Shown here: positions 25,707 to 34,060 of the stretch, piece after piece
Layout of the letters: each line of letters begins with the position of its first letter
Numbering within the stretch: the stretch's first letter is position 1
Assembly: GCF_030053115.1 (NCBI RefSeq)
Contig: NZ_CP125619.1
Span: forward strand, 2,615,501-2,679,500
DNA from: Pseudomonas svalbardensis
GTDB taxonomy: Bacteria; Pseudomonadota; Gammaproteobacteria; Pseudomonadales; Pseudomonadaceae
Reading direction: 5' to 3'
Length of the DNA stretch: 64,000 nt
Position numbers and translations under genes: made by a program
The notes under the pieces: model-generated
What the model was told of the DNA's origin: nothing
Database searches by the model: none
What the model saw: the letters and a program-made list of their open reading frames with translations, nothing else

Positions 25707-26677
25707 GGGGTCACCACCACGCCCCACGGATAACGCCCGACCTTGATCGACTTGGTCACCTTGAGGCTGTCGACATCGATCACCGACACGTCGCCGCTGA
25801 CGCCGTTGGTGGCCAGCAATTGCTTTTGATCCGGGGTAAACGACATCTGCCAGACCCGTCGCCCGACCAACAGATAATCAAGAATCTCGAAGGTCTTGGC
25901 GTCGATCACCGCCACATGATTGGCCGGGCCGAGGGCGACGAAACCATATTTGCCGTCGGCGCTGAGCTTGATCCCCACCGGCTGGACTTTGTCCGGGTGC
26001 ACGCCCTTGATCTGGAAGGTCAGGGTCTTGAGGATCTGGCGGGTCGCGACGTCGAGAATGGTCACCGTGCCGCCGATTTCCGCCGAGGCCCAGAGCTTCG
26101 AGCCATCCGGCGTGAACTCGACGAAGCGCGGCCGCTGATCCACCAGCGTGCTGTCGGCCAGGGTCTGGGTGCTGGTGTCGATCCAGTGCAGCATGTTGGT
26201 GGTTTCGCTGGTGTTCACCGCCCACTTGCCGTCGGGGCTGACGGCCATGCCTTCGGGTTCGACGCCGACGTTGATCTGACTCAGCACCTTGGAGGTTTCG
26301 GTGTCGATCACCGTCACCAGCGCATCGTCTTCGTTGGAAACGTACAGCCAACGATTGTTGGGGTGCAGGGCGAACTGTTCAGGATCTTTTCCCGACGGCA
26401 GTTCCTTGATGATCTTGCGCGTGGCGACGTCCATCACCTGGACCCGGTCCGAGTCGCTGGCGCAGATGTACAGCAGCTTATTGTCGTGGGACAACAGCAG
26501 GCCGCGCGGGCGCTGGCCAACGGGCAGGGTGTCGGTGACTTGCAGGGTCTGCAGGTCGATCAGGCTCAGGCTATTGTCCTTTTCGTTGGAGACCCAGGCG
26601 GTGCTGGCCGCGGCATGCCCGGCGGCGAGCAGCAGGGCCCAGAAAAGCAGGGAGCGGCAGAGCAGGGTGCGACGCAT
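25703..26677 (-). CDS. PQQ-associated YVTN beta-propeller protein
   Basis: The 324-residue periplasmic protein has a signal peptide (AGHAAA, residues 1-24 or so) and then about seven YVTN repeats (for example TAWVSNEKDNSLSLIDL, NRWLYVSNEDDALVTVIDT, YGFVALGPANHVAVIDA). It fits the beta-propeller of PQQ-dependent catabolism clusters (recalled TIGR03866), whose exact role is unknown. ATG 26677 is the only start that exposes the signal peptide. Confidence 0.88.
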   Translation of the reverse strand: MRRTLLCRSLLFWALLLAAGHAAASTAWVSNEKDNSLSLIDLQTLQVTDTLPVGQRPRGLLLSHDNKLLYICASDSDRVQVMDVATRKIIKELPSGKDPEQFALHPNNRWLYVSNEDDALVTVIDTETSKVLSQINVGVEPEGMAVSPDGKWAVNTSETTNMLHWIDTSTQTLADSTLVDQRPRFVEFTPDGSKLWASAEIGGTVTILDVATRQILKTLTFQIKGVHPDKVQPVGIKLSADGKYGFVALGPANHVAVIDAKTFEILDYLLVGRRVWQMSFTPDQKQLLATNGVSGDVSVIDVDSLKVTKSIKVGRYPWGVVVTP

Positions 26678-26717
26678 GGTGGATTCCTTTTTGTTGTAGT
26701 TCTTGTGGAAAGTCGGA

Positions 26718-27902
26718 TCAGGGAAAGCGGCAGCTGACCTCGGGTTTGTCGTAACCGAGGCTGTCCATTTCGTTGAAAGGGTGCAGGAAGCCGTCTTGCG
26801 GCGACGTGCTGACCAACGCCCGGGGCTGCACGATGGGAATGGGTTGGCGCAACTGGCCGTTCCACGGCCGATAACTGAGCTTGCAACCCTTGAAACCGTC
26901 CAGCGGCAATTGATCGCTGATCTCAAGCGTACGGATCGTCACCGGATCGACCTGACGCAGTTTGCTCACGGCACTGGCGATGCTGCGCACGGCGATCCAG
27001 GCCGCGAAATCCCGGTCATTCATCCAGCGCCCGGTCAGGGCTTCGAAGCGTTTCTGCAACTGGGCGGCGCCGTAGGTTTCCACGGTTTTGTGCCAGCCCA
27101 CCGGGGTCAGCCCCTGCGTGCCGGCGACCGGCCGTGGGTACCAGGTCTGGTAGGGCACGTATTCGCCGAAATCACCGCGTTCATCCGCCACCAGCACCAC
27201 GTCGTACTCGGCGGTCTGGGTGAACAGCGGCATGTCGGCCTGGGCGCTGCGGCGCTGATCGTTGTCGAAACTCCAGGCTTTTTCCGCGACCAGTTTCAGG
27301 CCAAAACGTTTGGCGGCGCGGCGCAGGGCGGCGGCATAGGCTTGATCGTCCGGGGTCGGGCCGACGATCAGCAGCGCCCGTTGCCATTTGCGCACCACCA
27401 GAAATTGCGCCAGCGCATCGGCGAGCATCGCCCGACTCGGCAGGCTGTGCAGCACGTTCGGCAGGCAATCGGTGCTGCGCAGGCTGTCATCGGGACTGCC
27501 GGCATTGAACAGCAAGCTGTCGGGTAACACCGCGCTGAGCCGGCGCAGGCTCTCCGCCGGTGCATTCACCACAAATAGGCGCAGACCTTGTTCATGTTGA
27601 GCCTTGGCCGCTTCGACCAAGGCATCCGGATTGTCGACGTTGGCGCTGACCAGGTTGTAGCTCTGGTTGAGGAAACGCCCGGTGCTGTTGCTGTCAGTGA
27701 TCGCCAGTTCGGCGCCACGCAACCCGGCATCGACCGGCTCGGGAATGACGTTCGACAGCAACGGGCCCGGGTCGGGGCGATAGCCCAGGTAGCCGATCTG
27801 CACCTGCAACGGTGCGTCGGCGGCCTGGCTCTGGGTCGCCACCCCGGCGGCGGAGGCAATCGCCAACAGGTAGATCAGGGCGTAAGGGGCAAGCTGGCGC
27901 AT
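26718..27902 (-). CDS. Periplasmic substrate-binding protein, PQQ-dependent alcohol dehydrogenase system
   Basis: The 394-residue protein has a signal peptide ending QSQA|A (about residue 24) and a two-lobed periplasmic binding fold of the branched-chain amino acid type (QIGYLGYRPDPG at the start of the mature chain). It matches a family linked to PQQ-ADH loci (recalled TIGR03863). ATG 27902 has GGAG upstream on the minus strand. The gene leads the minus-strand operon with the beta-propeller and ABC exporter. Confidence 0.82.
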   Translation of the reverse strand: MRQLAPYALIYLLAIASAAGVATQSQAADAPLQVQIGYLGYRPDPGPLLSNVIPEPVDAGLRGAELAITDSNSTGRFLNQSYNLVSANVDNPDALVEAAKAQHEQGLRLFVVNAPAESLRRLSAVLPDSLLFNAGSPDDSLRSTDCLPNVLHSLPSRAMLADALAQFLVVRKWQRALLIVGPTPDDQAYAAALRRAAKRFGLKLVAEKAWSFDNDQRRSAQADMPLFTQTAEYDVVLVADERGDFGEYVPYQTWYPRPVAGTQGLTPVGWHKTVETYGAAQLQKRFEALTGRWMNDRDFAAWIAVRSIASAVSKLRQVDPVTIRTLEISDQLPLDGFKGCKLSYRPWNGQLRQPIPIVQPRALVSTSPQDGFLHPFNEMDSLGYDKPEVSCRFP

Positions 27903-28178
27903 AGGGCACTCCATTACTGGTAGCGCCAGCATAGGAAGCCTGCGATGCAGAATGAAATATGCAGAAAGTACCAGTGAGCCAGTACCAAGGTAGTAACTCG
28001 CCCGGGGCGGCGCGGTTTTAGCGATCCGCGGCTGTATTTGGATGTGCGCCACAAGCCCTACTACCAAGGAACTAGATGGCGGCCACCAAAGCAGCATGGG
28101 GCTTGCGCGAAGCCGTTCCTAAGATGGGTGCCATAGCCTCTTCAAAGAGGTTTTGCGTGCAATCAAGAGGGCATAACA
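27903..28178. promoter_or_regulatory. Divergent promoter region of the PQQ accessory genes
   Basis: This 276-base gap separates the minus-strand ABC/propeller operon from pedF. It contains a TACCAAGGTA palindrome at 27983-27992 and a related TACCAAGGA at 28062-28070, with tandem AGTACCA motifs at 27967-27986. Such symmetric motifs would suit a NarL/FixJ-type regulator, which usually controls these loci. No regulator gene of that kind is adjacent. Specific -10/-35 boxes are not clear. Confidence 0.4.
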
Positions 28179-28640
28179 ATGACAACAAAACGCAACGCCT
28201 TACTCGTTGCCGGACTGCTAGCCGGCTTTATCAGCGCAGGTTCCGTCTGGGCCCACGGCAACGTGGTCCCCCAGGCTGTCGCCACCCCGGGCCTGACCCC
28301 GATCAAGGACGCTGGCGTACCGGTCGATGCCGATGGTTGGGCATCGGTGAACCCTTATCGCGCTACCCCGGAACACGATAAGGCCGTGGAAATCGGCTCT
28401 TCGGCCTACAACCAGAACTGCGCGGCCTGCCATGGCCTGGAAGCCAAATCCGGCGGCATTGCTCCGGATTTGCGCATGCTGGATGTCGGCGAGGCGGGTG
28501 ATGAATGGTTCGTCGAACGCGTGCGCCATGGCGCTGTGCGTGACGGCCGGGTCTACATGCCGAAGATGGCCGACTACCTGAGCCAGGAAGCCTTGTGGGC
28601 GGTACGCACTTACCTGGACACCGTTCGCGTCGAGGAGTAA
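28179..28640 (+). CDS. pedF: Cytochrome c-550 PedF
   Basis: The 153-residue periplasmic cytochrome has a signal peptide (cleavage near SVWA|H, residue 26) and one heme site, CAACH, near residue 88. The distal methionine is probably in YMPKMADYL. In ped/exa loci this cytochrome accepts electrons from a PQQ alcohol dehydrogenase. Here no dehydrogenase gene precedes it, although pedE lies directly upstream in P. putida (recalled). It begins a plus-strand operon of four accessory genes. Confidence 0.88.
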   Translation: MTTKRNALLVAGLLAGFISAGSVWAHGNVVPQAVATPGLTPIKDAGVPVDADGWASVNPYRATPEHDKAVEIGSSAYNQNCAACHGLEAKSGGIAPDLRMLDVGEAGDEWFVERVRHGAVRDGRVYMPKMADYLSQEALWAVRTYLDTVRVEE

Positions 28641-28643
28641 CCC

Positions 28644-29519
28644 ATGCGCCTGCTCGCTGTGTTGATCAGCGCTGTGTTGCTGTGCTGCCAGGCCGTGCAG
28701 GCGCAGGTCCGCACCTATGACGAAATGATCGCCGCCGGGGAGCTGAAAGTGGCGGTCTACAAGGACTTCGCCCCGTACAGTTTTGAAGACGCCGGCCAGG
28801 CCCGTGGCGTTGATGTCGAACTCGCCGAAGCGTTGGCCAAGGCCCTCGGCGTGCGCCTGACGTTGATTTGGGCGCCGGCCGGCGAGAAGCTCGATGACGA
28901 CCTGCGCGATTACATCTGGCGTGCCAGTCAGTTGCACGACCTGCAATTGGCTGACCTGATGATGCGCGTGCCGTACGACCGCGATTACGCGCAGAAACGC
29001 AATGAACTGGGTGAGCTGGAAAACGGCCATGTGGTGATGTTCGGGCCGTACCAGAACGAACAATGGCAGGTGGCCTATGACCGCCGTCGGCTGGACAAGG
29101 TCGGTAGCGTCGCCGTGTTCGAGCATCACCCGATCGGCGTCGAAGTCGACAGCGTGCCGTCGTTCTACCTGACCTCGGTGTTCAACGGCATGCTCGCCGG
29201 CAAAACGCATCACTATCCCGGCGTACCCCAGGCATTTGCCGCCATGAAGGCCGGTGAAGTCGACGCAGTCATGGCCATGCGCGGTGAGATCGACTGGCAA
29301 GTGCATGAAGCGGCGGACCCGCAAGTGGTGCTGGCAGAAAACGCCTACCCGAACATGGGCAAGCAGCTTTGGGAGATCGGCATGGCGGTGCACGAAAGCA
29401 ACCGTCAACTGGCCTATGCCGTGGAAGAGGCGCTGGAAGCCTTGATCCGCGAGGGCGCTGTCAAAACCATTTATGGCCATTACGGCCTGCGCTATGACGT
29501 GCCTGAGATGTATCAATAG
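28644..29519 (+). CDS. Quinoprotein dehydrogenase-associated periplasmic binding protein (PedG-like)
   Basis: This 291-residue protein has a signal peptide ending AVQA|Q (about residue 21) and an extracellular solute-binding family 3 fold (AAGELKVAVYKDFAPYSFEDA, then DVELAEALAKALG). It fits the quinoprotein dehydrogenase-associated family (recalled TIGR03871, MoxJ-like), which may help dehydrogenase maturation or electron transfer rather than transport. The gene is 3 bases after pedF and overlaps the next start by one base. Confidence 0.85.
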   Translation: MRLLAVLISAVLLCCQAVQAQVRTYDEMIAAGELKVAVYKDFAPYSFEDAGQARGVDVELAEALAKALGVRLTLIWAPAGEKLDDDLRDYIWRASQLHDLQLADLMMRVPYDRDYAQKRNELGELENGHVVMFGPYQNEQWQVAYDRRRLDKVGSVAVFEHHPIGVEVDSVPSFYLTSVFNGMLAGKTHHYPGVPQAFAAMKAGEVDAVMAMRGEIDWQVHEAADPQVVLAENAYPNMGKQLWEIGMAVHESNRQLAYAVEEALEALIREGAVKTIYGHYGLRYDVPEMYQ

Positions 29520-30280
29520 TGAACTGGCGAGCGAGTTGTCTGTTGGCCTGTTGGCTACCCATCGCCGCGCACGCCGTGGACATCGACCCGGGCAAGGACC
29601 CGGTGCCCTCGGTGATGTGGGCCTTCTATCACAAGCAAATGCTCGGCGATGCGCCGTTCGTGTTCGACGAGCGGGTCAAGCTGCTGGCGCCACCGTTCGC
29701 CGAAGATGCCCGGCAAGTGCCACTGGAAATCGACGCGCGAGCGTTCAAGGGTGAAGTGGTGAAAATCCTCGCTTGGGCCGAACTCAACCCCTTGCCGAAA
29801 ATTGTCGATTTCCAGCCGCTGGACCGCGTGCTGCCGTGGCTGTCGATCCGCATCCGTATCGAACAGGCCACGCCGTTGCGCGCGGCAGTGCTGACCCGTG
29901 ATGGGTTGTGGCATGTCGGCTCGACGCTGATCGATGCGGCGGGCGGCGGTTGCACGGCGCCGAGTGTGGTGCGCACTCAGCCGGGCTGGGAGGACCACAT
30001 CGGTGAAGTGCTGGGCGGTCGTTATCCCCGTGGCGAGTTCAGCCGTGTGCGCTTGCAAGTGGCGCACCCGATGGACAACGGCATGGTCAGTGGCATTCCG
30101 GAATTTTTCATCAACCATGCCGAACTGCGGGATCAGAACGATCAGCTGTTGGCCCGTCTTGAGTTGTTTCCCGCTGTCAGCGAAAACCCCAACCTGGCCT
30201 TCGATATCGAAGGGGCAGGGCAGACGCGCCTGTTGCTGCGCGACAACAGCGGCAATCAATTCGATGCGGTCATACCCTGA
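29519..30280 (+). CDS. Quinoprotein dehydrogenase-associated SoxYZ-like carrier
   Basis: The 253-residue protein has a signal peptide (ASCLLACWLPIAAHA|V) and a fused SoxY-like then SoxZ-like architecture. The SoxY half ends with GGGCTAPS near residue 143, resembling the carrier cysteine motif of SoxY. The SoxZ half contains VAHPMDNGM. The family (recalled TIGR04557) occurs with PQQ dehydrogenase loci. The GTG start at 29519 shares a base with the previous stop. Confidence 0.82.
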   Translation: MNWRASCLLACWLPIAAHAVDIDPGKDPVPSVMWAFYHKQMLGDAPFVFDERVKLLAPPFAEDARQVPLEIDARAFKGEVVKILAWAELNPLPKIVDFQPLDRVLPWLSIRIRIEQATPLRAAVLTRDGLWHVGSTLIDAAGGGCTAPSVVRTQPGWEDHIGEVLGGRYPRGEFSRVRLQVAHPMDNGMVSGIPEFFINHAELRDQNDQLLARLELFPAVSENPNLAFDIEGAGQTRLLLRDNSGNQFDAVIP

Positions 30281-30296
30281 CCCAAAGGAGCGCGTG

Positions 30297-31235
30297 ATGC
30301 GCTGGATGCTGCTGTTGTTTATGAGCCTGAGCCTGCCGGCCCTAGCCGATCTGGACTACTCACTCAAGCCCCGGCAGATCGCCGAAGACACCTGGCTGCT
30401 GGAAGGCAGCACCGACAATTTTGCCAAGGCCAACGGCGGCAACATCGTCAACACTTCGTTCATCGTCACCGAGCTGGGTGTGGTGGTGATCGACACCGGG
30501 CCGTCGAAACGCTACGGCGAAGCGATGCGCAAGGCGATTGCCTCGATCACCGACAAACCGGTGATTGAGGTGCTGCTGACTCATCATCATCCTGATCATG
30601 TGCTCGGCAACCAGGCCTTCACTGACGTGCCGATCGGTGCGCTGGCCGGCACCACCGAGCTGTTGCATCAGCAGGGCGATGCCATGGCCGAGAACCTGTA
30701 CCGACTGGTGGGCGACTGGATGCGCGGCACCGAGGTGGTGTTGCCGACCCGGACGCTGACACCCGGTGTGCGAAGTTTTGGGGATCACGATCTGCGTCTG
30801 CTGGGCCTGGGTGGGCACACGGGCGCGGATCTGGCTATTCTCGACCAGAAAACCGGCGTGCTGTTTGCCGGGGATCTGGTGTTTTACCAACGGGCGCTGA
30901 CCACGCCCAACAGTCCGGGGCCGGCGGTGTGGCTGGCGGACATCGCCACCCTTCAAGGCCTGCCGTGGACGCTGATCGTCCCCGGTCACGGCCCCGTGGG
31001 CAGCGATCAACAGCCCTTCGAGCAAATGCGTGACTACCTGACCTGGCTCGATCAGCTCATGCGCGATGGCGCCGCCAATGGCAGTGATATGGCCGAGATG
31101 ATCCGCAGTCTCATTCCTGAACGGTTTACCGGGATCACTCTGAGCCGCTACGAGCTGATCCGCAGCGTCAGCCATCTGTATCCGCGTTACGAGCGCGGGC
31201 AGATGACCCGAGTCGATTCCGCCGCGGATAAGTGA
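30297..31235 (+). CDS. Quinoprotein relay system zinc metallohydrolase 2
   Basis: The 312-residue periplasmic metallo-beta-lactamase-fold protein has a signal peptide ending PALA|D and the zinc motif LTHHHPDHV near residue 100. Further ligands are in GGHTGAD, FAGDLVF and VPGHGPV. It corresponds to the PP_2678-like hydrolase of ped loci (recalled TIGR04559). ATG 30297 follows AAAGGAG with 6-base spacing. Its substrate is unknown. It ends just before a REP element. Confidence 0.87.
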   Translation: MRWMLLLFMSLSLPALADLDYSLKPRQIAEDTWLLEGSTDNFAKANGGNIVNTSFIVTELGVVVIDTGPSKRYGEAMRKAIASITDKPVIEVLLTHHHPDHVLGNQAFTDVPIGALAGTTELLHQQGDAMAENLYRLVGDWMRGTEVVLPTRTLTPGVRSFGDHDLRLLGLGGHTGADLAILDQKTGVLFAGDLVFYQRALTTPNSPGPAVWLADIATLQGLPWTLIVPGHGPVGSDQQPFEQMRDYLTWLDQLMRDGAANGSDMAEMIRSLIPERFTGITLSRYELIRSVSHLYPRYERGQMTRVDSAADK

Positions 31236-31542
31236 GCAACACAAATCCCCTGTGGGAGCGGGCTTGCTCGCGATGGCGGGCGTGGTAGCGCGCCAGAAGG
31301 TGGGCGATCAACAGCTCAGACGGTTCGTTGCGCCAGTCGTGTTGGGTTTCGCCGGTGTCTTGCAGCCGGTGCAGCGCATCGGCAATCAGGACCGGATCGA
31401 GGTCTTTGCCAGCGGCCGCTTCACGCAGGCTTTTATGCCCGCCACAACAGAAGTCCAGTTTAAAGGTGTGGAAAATGCGGGTGGCGCCGGGAATGTCGCA
31501 GGCCAGTTGGCCGAGGCTTTGTTCCAATAGAGTCAGGCTCAT
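31168..31542 (-). pseudogene. Truncated ytfE/RIC (DUF542) iron-sulfur cluster repair gene
   Basis: The first 84-90 residues match the ScdA_N/DUF542 domain and the start of the hemerythrin domain of YtfE/RIC (LACDIPGATRIFHTFKLDFCCGG, then LLARYHARHREQ). YtfE is about 220 residues and repairs Fe-S clusters after NO damage, using a di-iron site. The homology stops at the HREQ codons, exactly where a REP sequence begins (31247-31276 on the plus strand). The frame then runs through the REP and into the antisense of the metallohydrolase gene. All but the first of the iron-binding histidines are lost. It sits divergent to norR, the usual NO-regulated arrangement. Confidence 0.75.
31247..31276. repeat. 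REP element truncating ytfE
   Basis: Sequence CCCCTGTGGGAGCGGGCTTG continuing to CTCGCGATGG is a typical Pseudomonas REP, nearly the same as those at 38718-38810 and 39138-39164. Its end fuses to the ytfE codons. Confidence 0.8.
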
Positions 31543-31592
31543 CAGGGGTTCCTTGTTTGGATTTCAACGGTTCCCCAGGCTCATGGCGGCAT

Positions 31593-31621
31593 GCCATATT
31601 TAACGTATTGAAAAATATGGC
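31593..31621. promoter_or_regulatory. Inverted repeat between norR and ytfE (candidate NorR site)
   Basis: GCCATATTT (31593-31601) and AAATATGGC (31613-31621) form a perfect 9-bp inverted repeat in the 151-base divergent gap. It is AT-rich and well placed for NorR enhancer binding, but I could not fit the published GT-N7-AC pattern or a sigma-54 promoter convincingly. Confidence 0.4.
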
Positions 31622-31693
31622 TTAATTTTTAGTGGTGGTGATATGCACCCAGACGCTTTAGGGTGAATCCAACCATAGAGGGTAAAAACTACC

Positions 31694-33223
31694 ATGCTGC
31701 GTGAAAGCCTGGCGGCCGACCTGATTGTCGAGTTGCCCAATGCCGTGCGGTTGCAACGACTGGTCCAGACCCTGCGCGAGTACTTCAACAGTGGCGCCGT
31801 GGGATTGCTGCGTCTGGATGATGACAGCCTGAGGCCGGTCGCGACGGTGGGGCTGGTGCATGAAGCGTTGGGCCGCCGGTTTGTCATCGCCCAGCATCCG
31901 CGGCTGGCGGCGATCATGGCGTCGCGCGAAACCACCTGGTTCGAGCCCGACAGTCGCCTGCCGGATCCCTATGACGGCTTGCTCGACGACCACGTCGGCG
32001 AACCGCTGCCGGTGCACGACTGCATGGGCGTGAGCCTGTATGTGGAGGGGCGGATCTGGGGCGCGATCACTCTCGATGCGCTGCACGCCGGGACCTTCGA
32101 CAGCCGTGCGCGGGAAGAACTCAAACGCTGTACCTTGCAGATCGAAGCCGCCGTGCGAGTCACCCGGCTTGAGCAGGAAAACCGCAGCCTGCGCTTGTCC
32201 CGCAGCGATATTCAAGACGTGCGCAGGCCGGCTGATGAAGGCGAAATCCTCGGGCAGAGTGAGGTGCTGCATCAGTTGCTCAATGAACTGGACGTACTGG
32301 CCGATTCCGAGTTGCCGGTGTTGCTGCTGGGCGAGACCGGCGTCGGCAAGGAGCTGTTCGCCCGGCGCTTGCATCGTCTGTCGCGCCGCAGTCATAAGCC
32401 GCTGGTGCAGGTCAACTGCGCTGCCTTGCCGGAGTCGCTGGCAGAGAGTGAATTGTTCGGCCATGTCAAAGGCGCATTTTCCGGCGCCACCAGTGACCGT
32501 GCCGGACGTTTCGATGCGGCCAACGGTGGCACGCTGTTTCTCGACGAAGTCGGTGAATTGCCATTGGCCGTGCAAGCGAAGTTGCTGCGCACCCTGCAGA
32601 ACGGCGAGATCCAGCGCCTCGGCGCCGACAAGCCGTTGCATGTCGATGTGCGAATCATCGCCGCGACCAACCGGCACCTGCCGGACAGCATCCGCGACGG
32701 CTTGTTTCGGGCCGATCTGTATCACCGGCTCTCGGTGTACCCGGTGCCGATTCCGCCGCTGCGCGAGCGAGGTAATGATGTATTGATGCTGGCCGGGCAT
32801 TTCCTTGAACTCAATCGGGCGCGGCTCGGTCTGCGCGGTTTGCGTCTGTCGCCGGCGGCCGAGCGAGCGCTGCTGACTTACAGCTGGCCGGGCAACGTGC
32901 GCGAGCTGGAGCATGTGATCAGCCGAGCCGCGTTGAAGCAGCTCAGTCGCGGCACAAGTCGTGCCCTGATCATGACGCTGGAACCCGAGATTCTGGACCT
33001 CGACAGTGCCATGGACGGGCAGGGCGCGGTCGTCGAAAGTCCCCTGGACGTGACGGCTGATGAGCCATTCCTGCCCCTGGGTGAAGCGGTCGACGATTAC
33101 CAGCGCAAGAAAATTCTCCAGGCCTTGAGCCTGTCCGGGGAAAACTGGGCCAGCGCTGCGCGGATTCTGGAAGTCGATCCCAGCAACCTGCACAAACTGG
33201 CTCGGCGTCTGCGCCTCAAATAA
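31694..33223 (+). CDS. norR: NO-responsive sigma-54 activator NorR
   Basis: This 509-residue activator has an N-terminal GAF domain (residues 20-165) with the NO-sensing region DPYDGL and VHDCMG. A central AAA+ domain follows (Walker A LGETGVGKELFARRLH near residue 215; Walker B GGTLFLDEVGEL), and a C-terminal Fis-type helix-turn-helix (NWASAARILEVDPSNLHKLARRL). The sigma-54 contact loop reads GAFSGA, not the usual GAFTGA. ATG 31694 is the first start in frame. The expected target next door, ytfE, is truncated, so other targets such as flavohemoglobin may lie elsewhere. Confidence 0.88.
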   Translation: MLRESLAADLIVELPNAVRLQRLVQTLREYFNSGAVGLLRLDDDSLRPVATVGLVHEALGRRFVIAQHPRLAAIMASRETTWFEPDSRLPDPYDGLLDDHVGEPLPVHDCMGVSLYVEGRIWGAITLDALHAGTFDSRAREELKRCTLQIEAAVRVTRLEQENRSLRLSRSDIQDVRRPADEGEILGQSEVLHQLLNELDVLADSELPVLLLGETGVGKELFARRLHRLSRRSHKPLVQVNCAALPESLAESELFGHVKGAFSGATSDRAGRFDAANGGTLFLDEVGELPLAVQAKLLRTLQNGEIQRLGADKPLHVDVRIIAATNRHLPDSIRDGLFRADLYHRLSVYPVPIPPLRERGNDVLMLAGHFLELNRARLGLRGLRLSPAAERALLTYSWPGNVRELEHVISRAALKQLSRGTSRALIMTLEPEILDLDSAMDGQGAVVESPLDVTADEPFLPLGEAVDDYQRKKILQALSLSGENWASAARILEVDPSNLHKLARRLRLK

Positions 33224-33311
33224 GGCTGGGCATGCTCAGTGTTGATGGTGGTCAAGGTGCTGTTGCGCAGTGCATAGCACACTGGGCAGAACCTTTTTGG
33301 AGATCACCGTC

Positions 33312-33959
33312 ATGCCCCTTTCCCTGGCACAGATGCGCCGCAACTACACCCTTTTTGGCCTGCAAGACGAGTCGGCGCTGGACGACCCGATGGCGATGTT
33401 CCGGCAATGGATGCAGCTGGCCCGCGACACCGAGCGCGCGCCTGTCGAAGCCAACAGCATGGTGTTGGCAACGGTCGACAGTGAAGGGCGCCCGCACTGC
33501 CGGGTCCTGCTGCTCAAGGGTTTGAGCGATGAAGGCTTTACTTTTTTCGGCAATTACCAGAGTGATAAAGGCCAGCAACTGGCCGCCAACCCGCATGCCG
33601 CCATGACCTTTTTCTGGCCGGGACTGGAGCGTCAGGTGCGTATCGAAGGCCAGGTCACCAGGCTCGACCCGACGCTGTCGGATGCGTACTTCGATTCCCG
33701 CCCACAGGACAGTCGCCTGGGCGCCTGGGCTTCACCGCAAAGCCGGCCGTTGGTCAATCGGGCCGAGCTTGAATCGCTGTTGCTACAAACCACCCAACGT
33801 TTTGCCGGCAAGACCGTGCCGCGGCCCGAACATTGGGGCGGCTACTGCTTGCACCCTGAGCGTCTGGAATTCTGGCAAGGCCGTGCCGACCGCTTGCATG
33901 ACCGTCTCGATTACCGTTTGCGCGATGGCGTATGGCAACGCAACCGCTTGGCGCCTTGA
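33312..33959 (+). CDS. pdxH: Pyridoxine/pyridoxamine 5'-phosphate oxidase
   Basis: The 215-residue FMN enzyme makes pyridoxal 5'-phosphate from PNP or PMP in the cytoplasm. It has the PNPOx fold signature ([25 protein letters not shown] in the FMN-binding region) and the conserved C-terminus [14 protein letters not shown]. Length matches the E. coli enzyme (218). ATG 33312 follows TTTGGAG. It is unrelated in pathway to the flanking NO and molybdenum genes. Confidence 0.93.
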   Translation: MPLSLAQMRRNYTLFGLQDESALDDPMAMFRQWMQLARDTERAPVEANSMVLATVDSEGRPHCRVLLLKGLSDEGFTFFGNYQSDKGQQLAANPHAAMTFFWPGLERQVRIEGQVTRLDPTLSDAYFDSRPQDSRLGAWASPQSRPLVNRAELESLLLQTTQRFAGKTVPRPEHWGGYCLHPERLEFWQGRADRLHDRLDYRLRDGVWQRNRLAP

Positions 33960-33981
33960 ACGCTCTTTGATTCTGTGGAGG

Positions 33982-33997
33982 TACCTCCTTGGAGGAA
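33982..33997. promoter_or_regulatory. Candidate NarL 7-2-7 site upstream of moaB
   Basis: TACCTCCTTGGAGGAA resembles two inverted NarL heptamers spaced by 2 bases, about 70 bases before moaB. It is one of a family of similar sites in this window. Confidence 0.5.
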
Positions 33998-34060
33998 TAG
34001 GCTCGCTTGCCATTCCGGTTCAGGCTTTGGGCCATACCTCATCTACGGGAAGGCTTGGAT

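Noticed and set aside
31543..31693. Sigma-54 promoter for ytfE
   Set aside because: A TGGCATG element is present on the minus strand, but no TTGC element follows at the right spacing.
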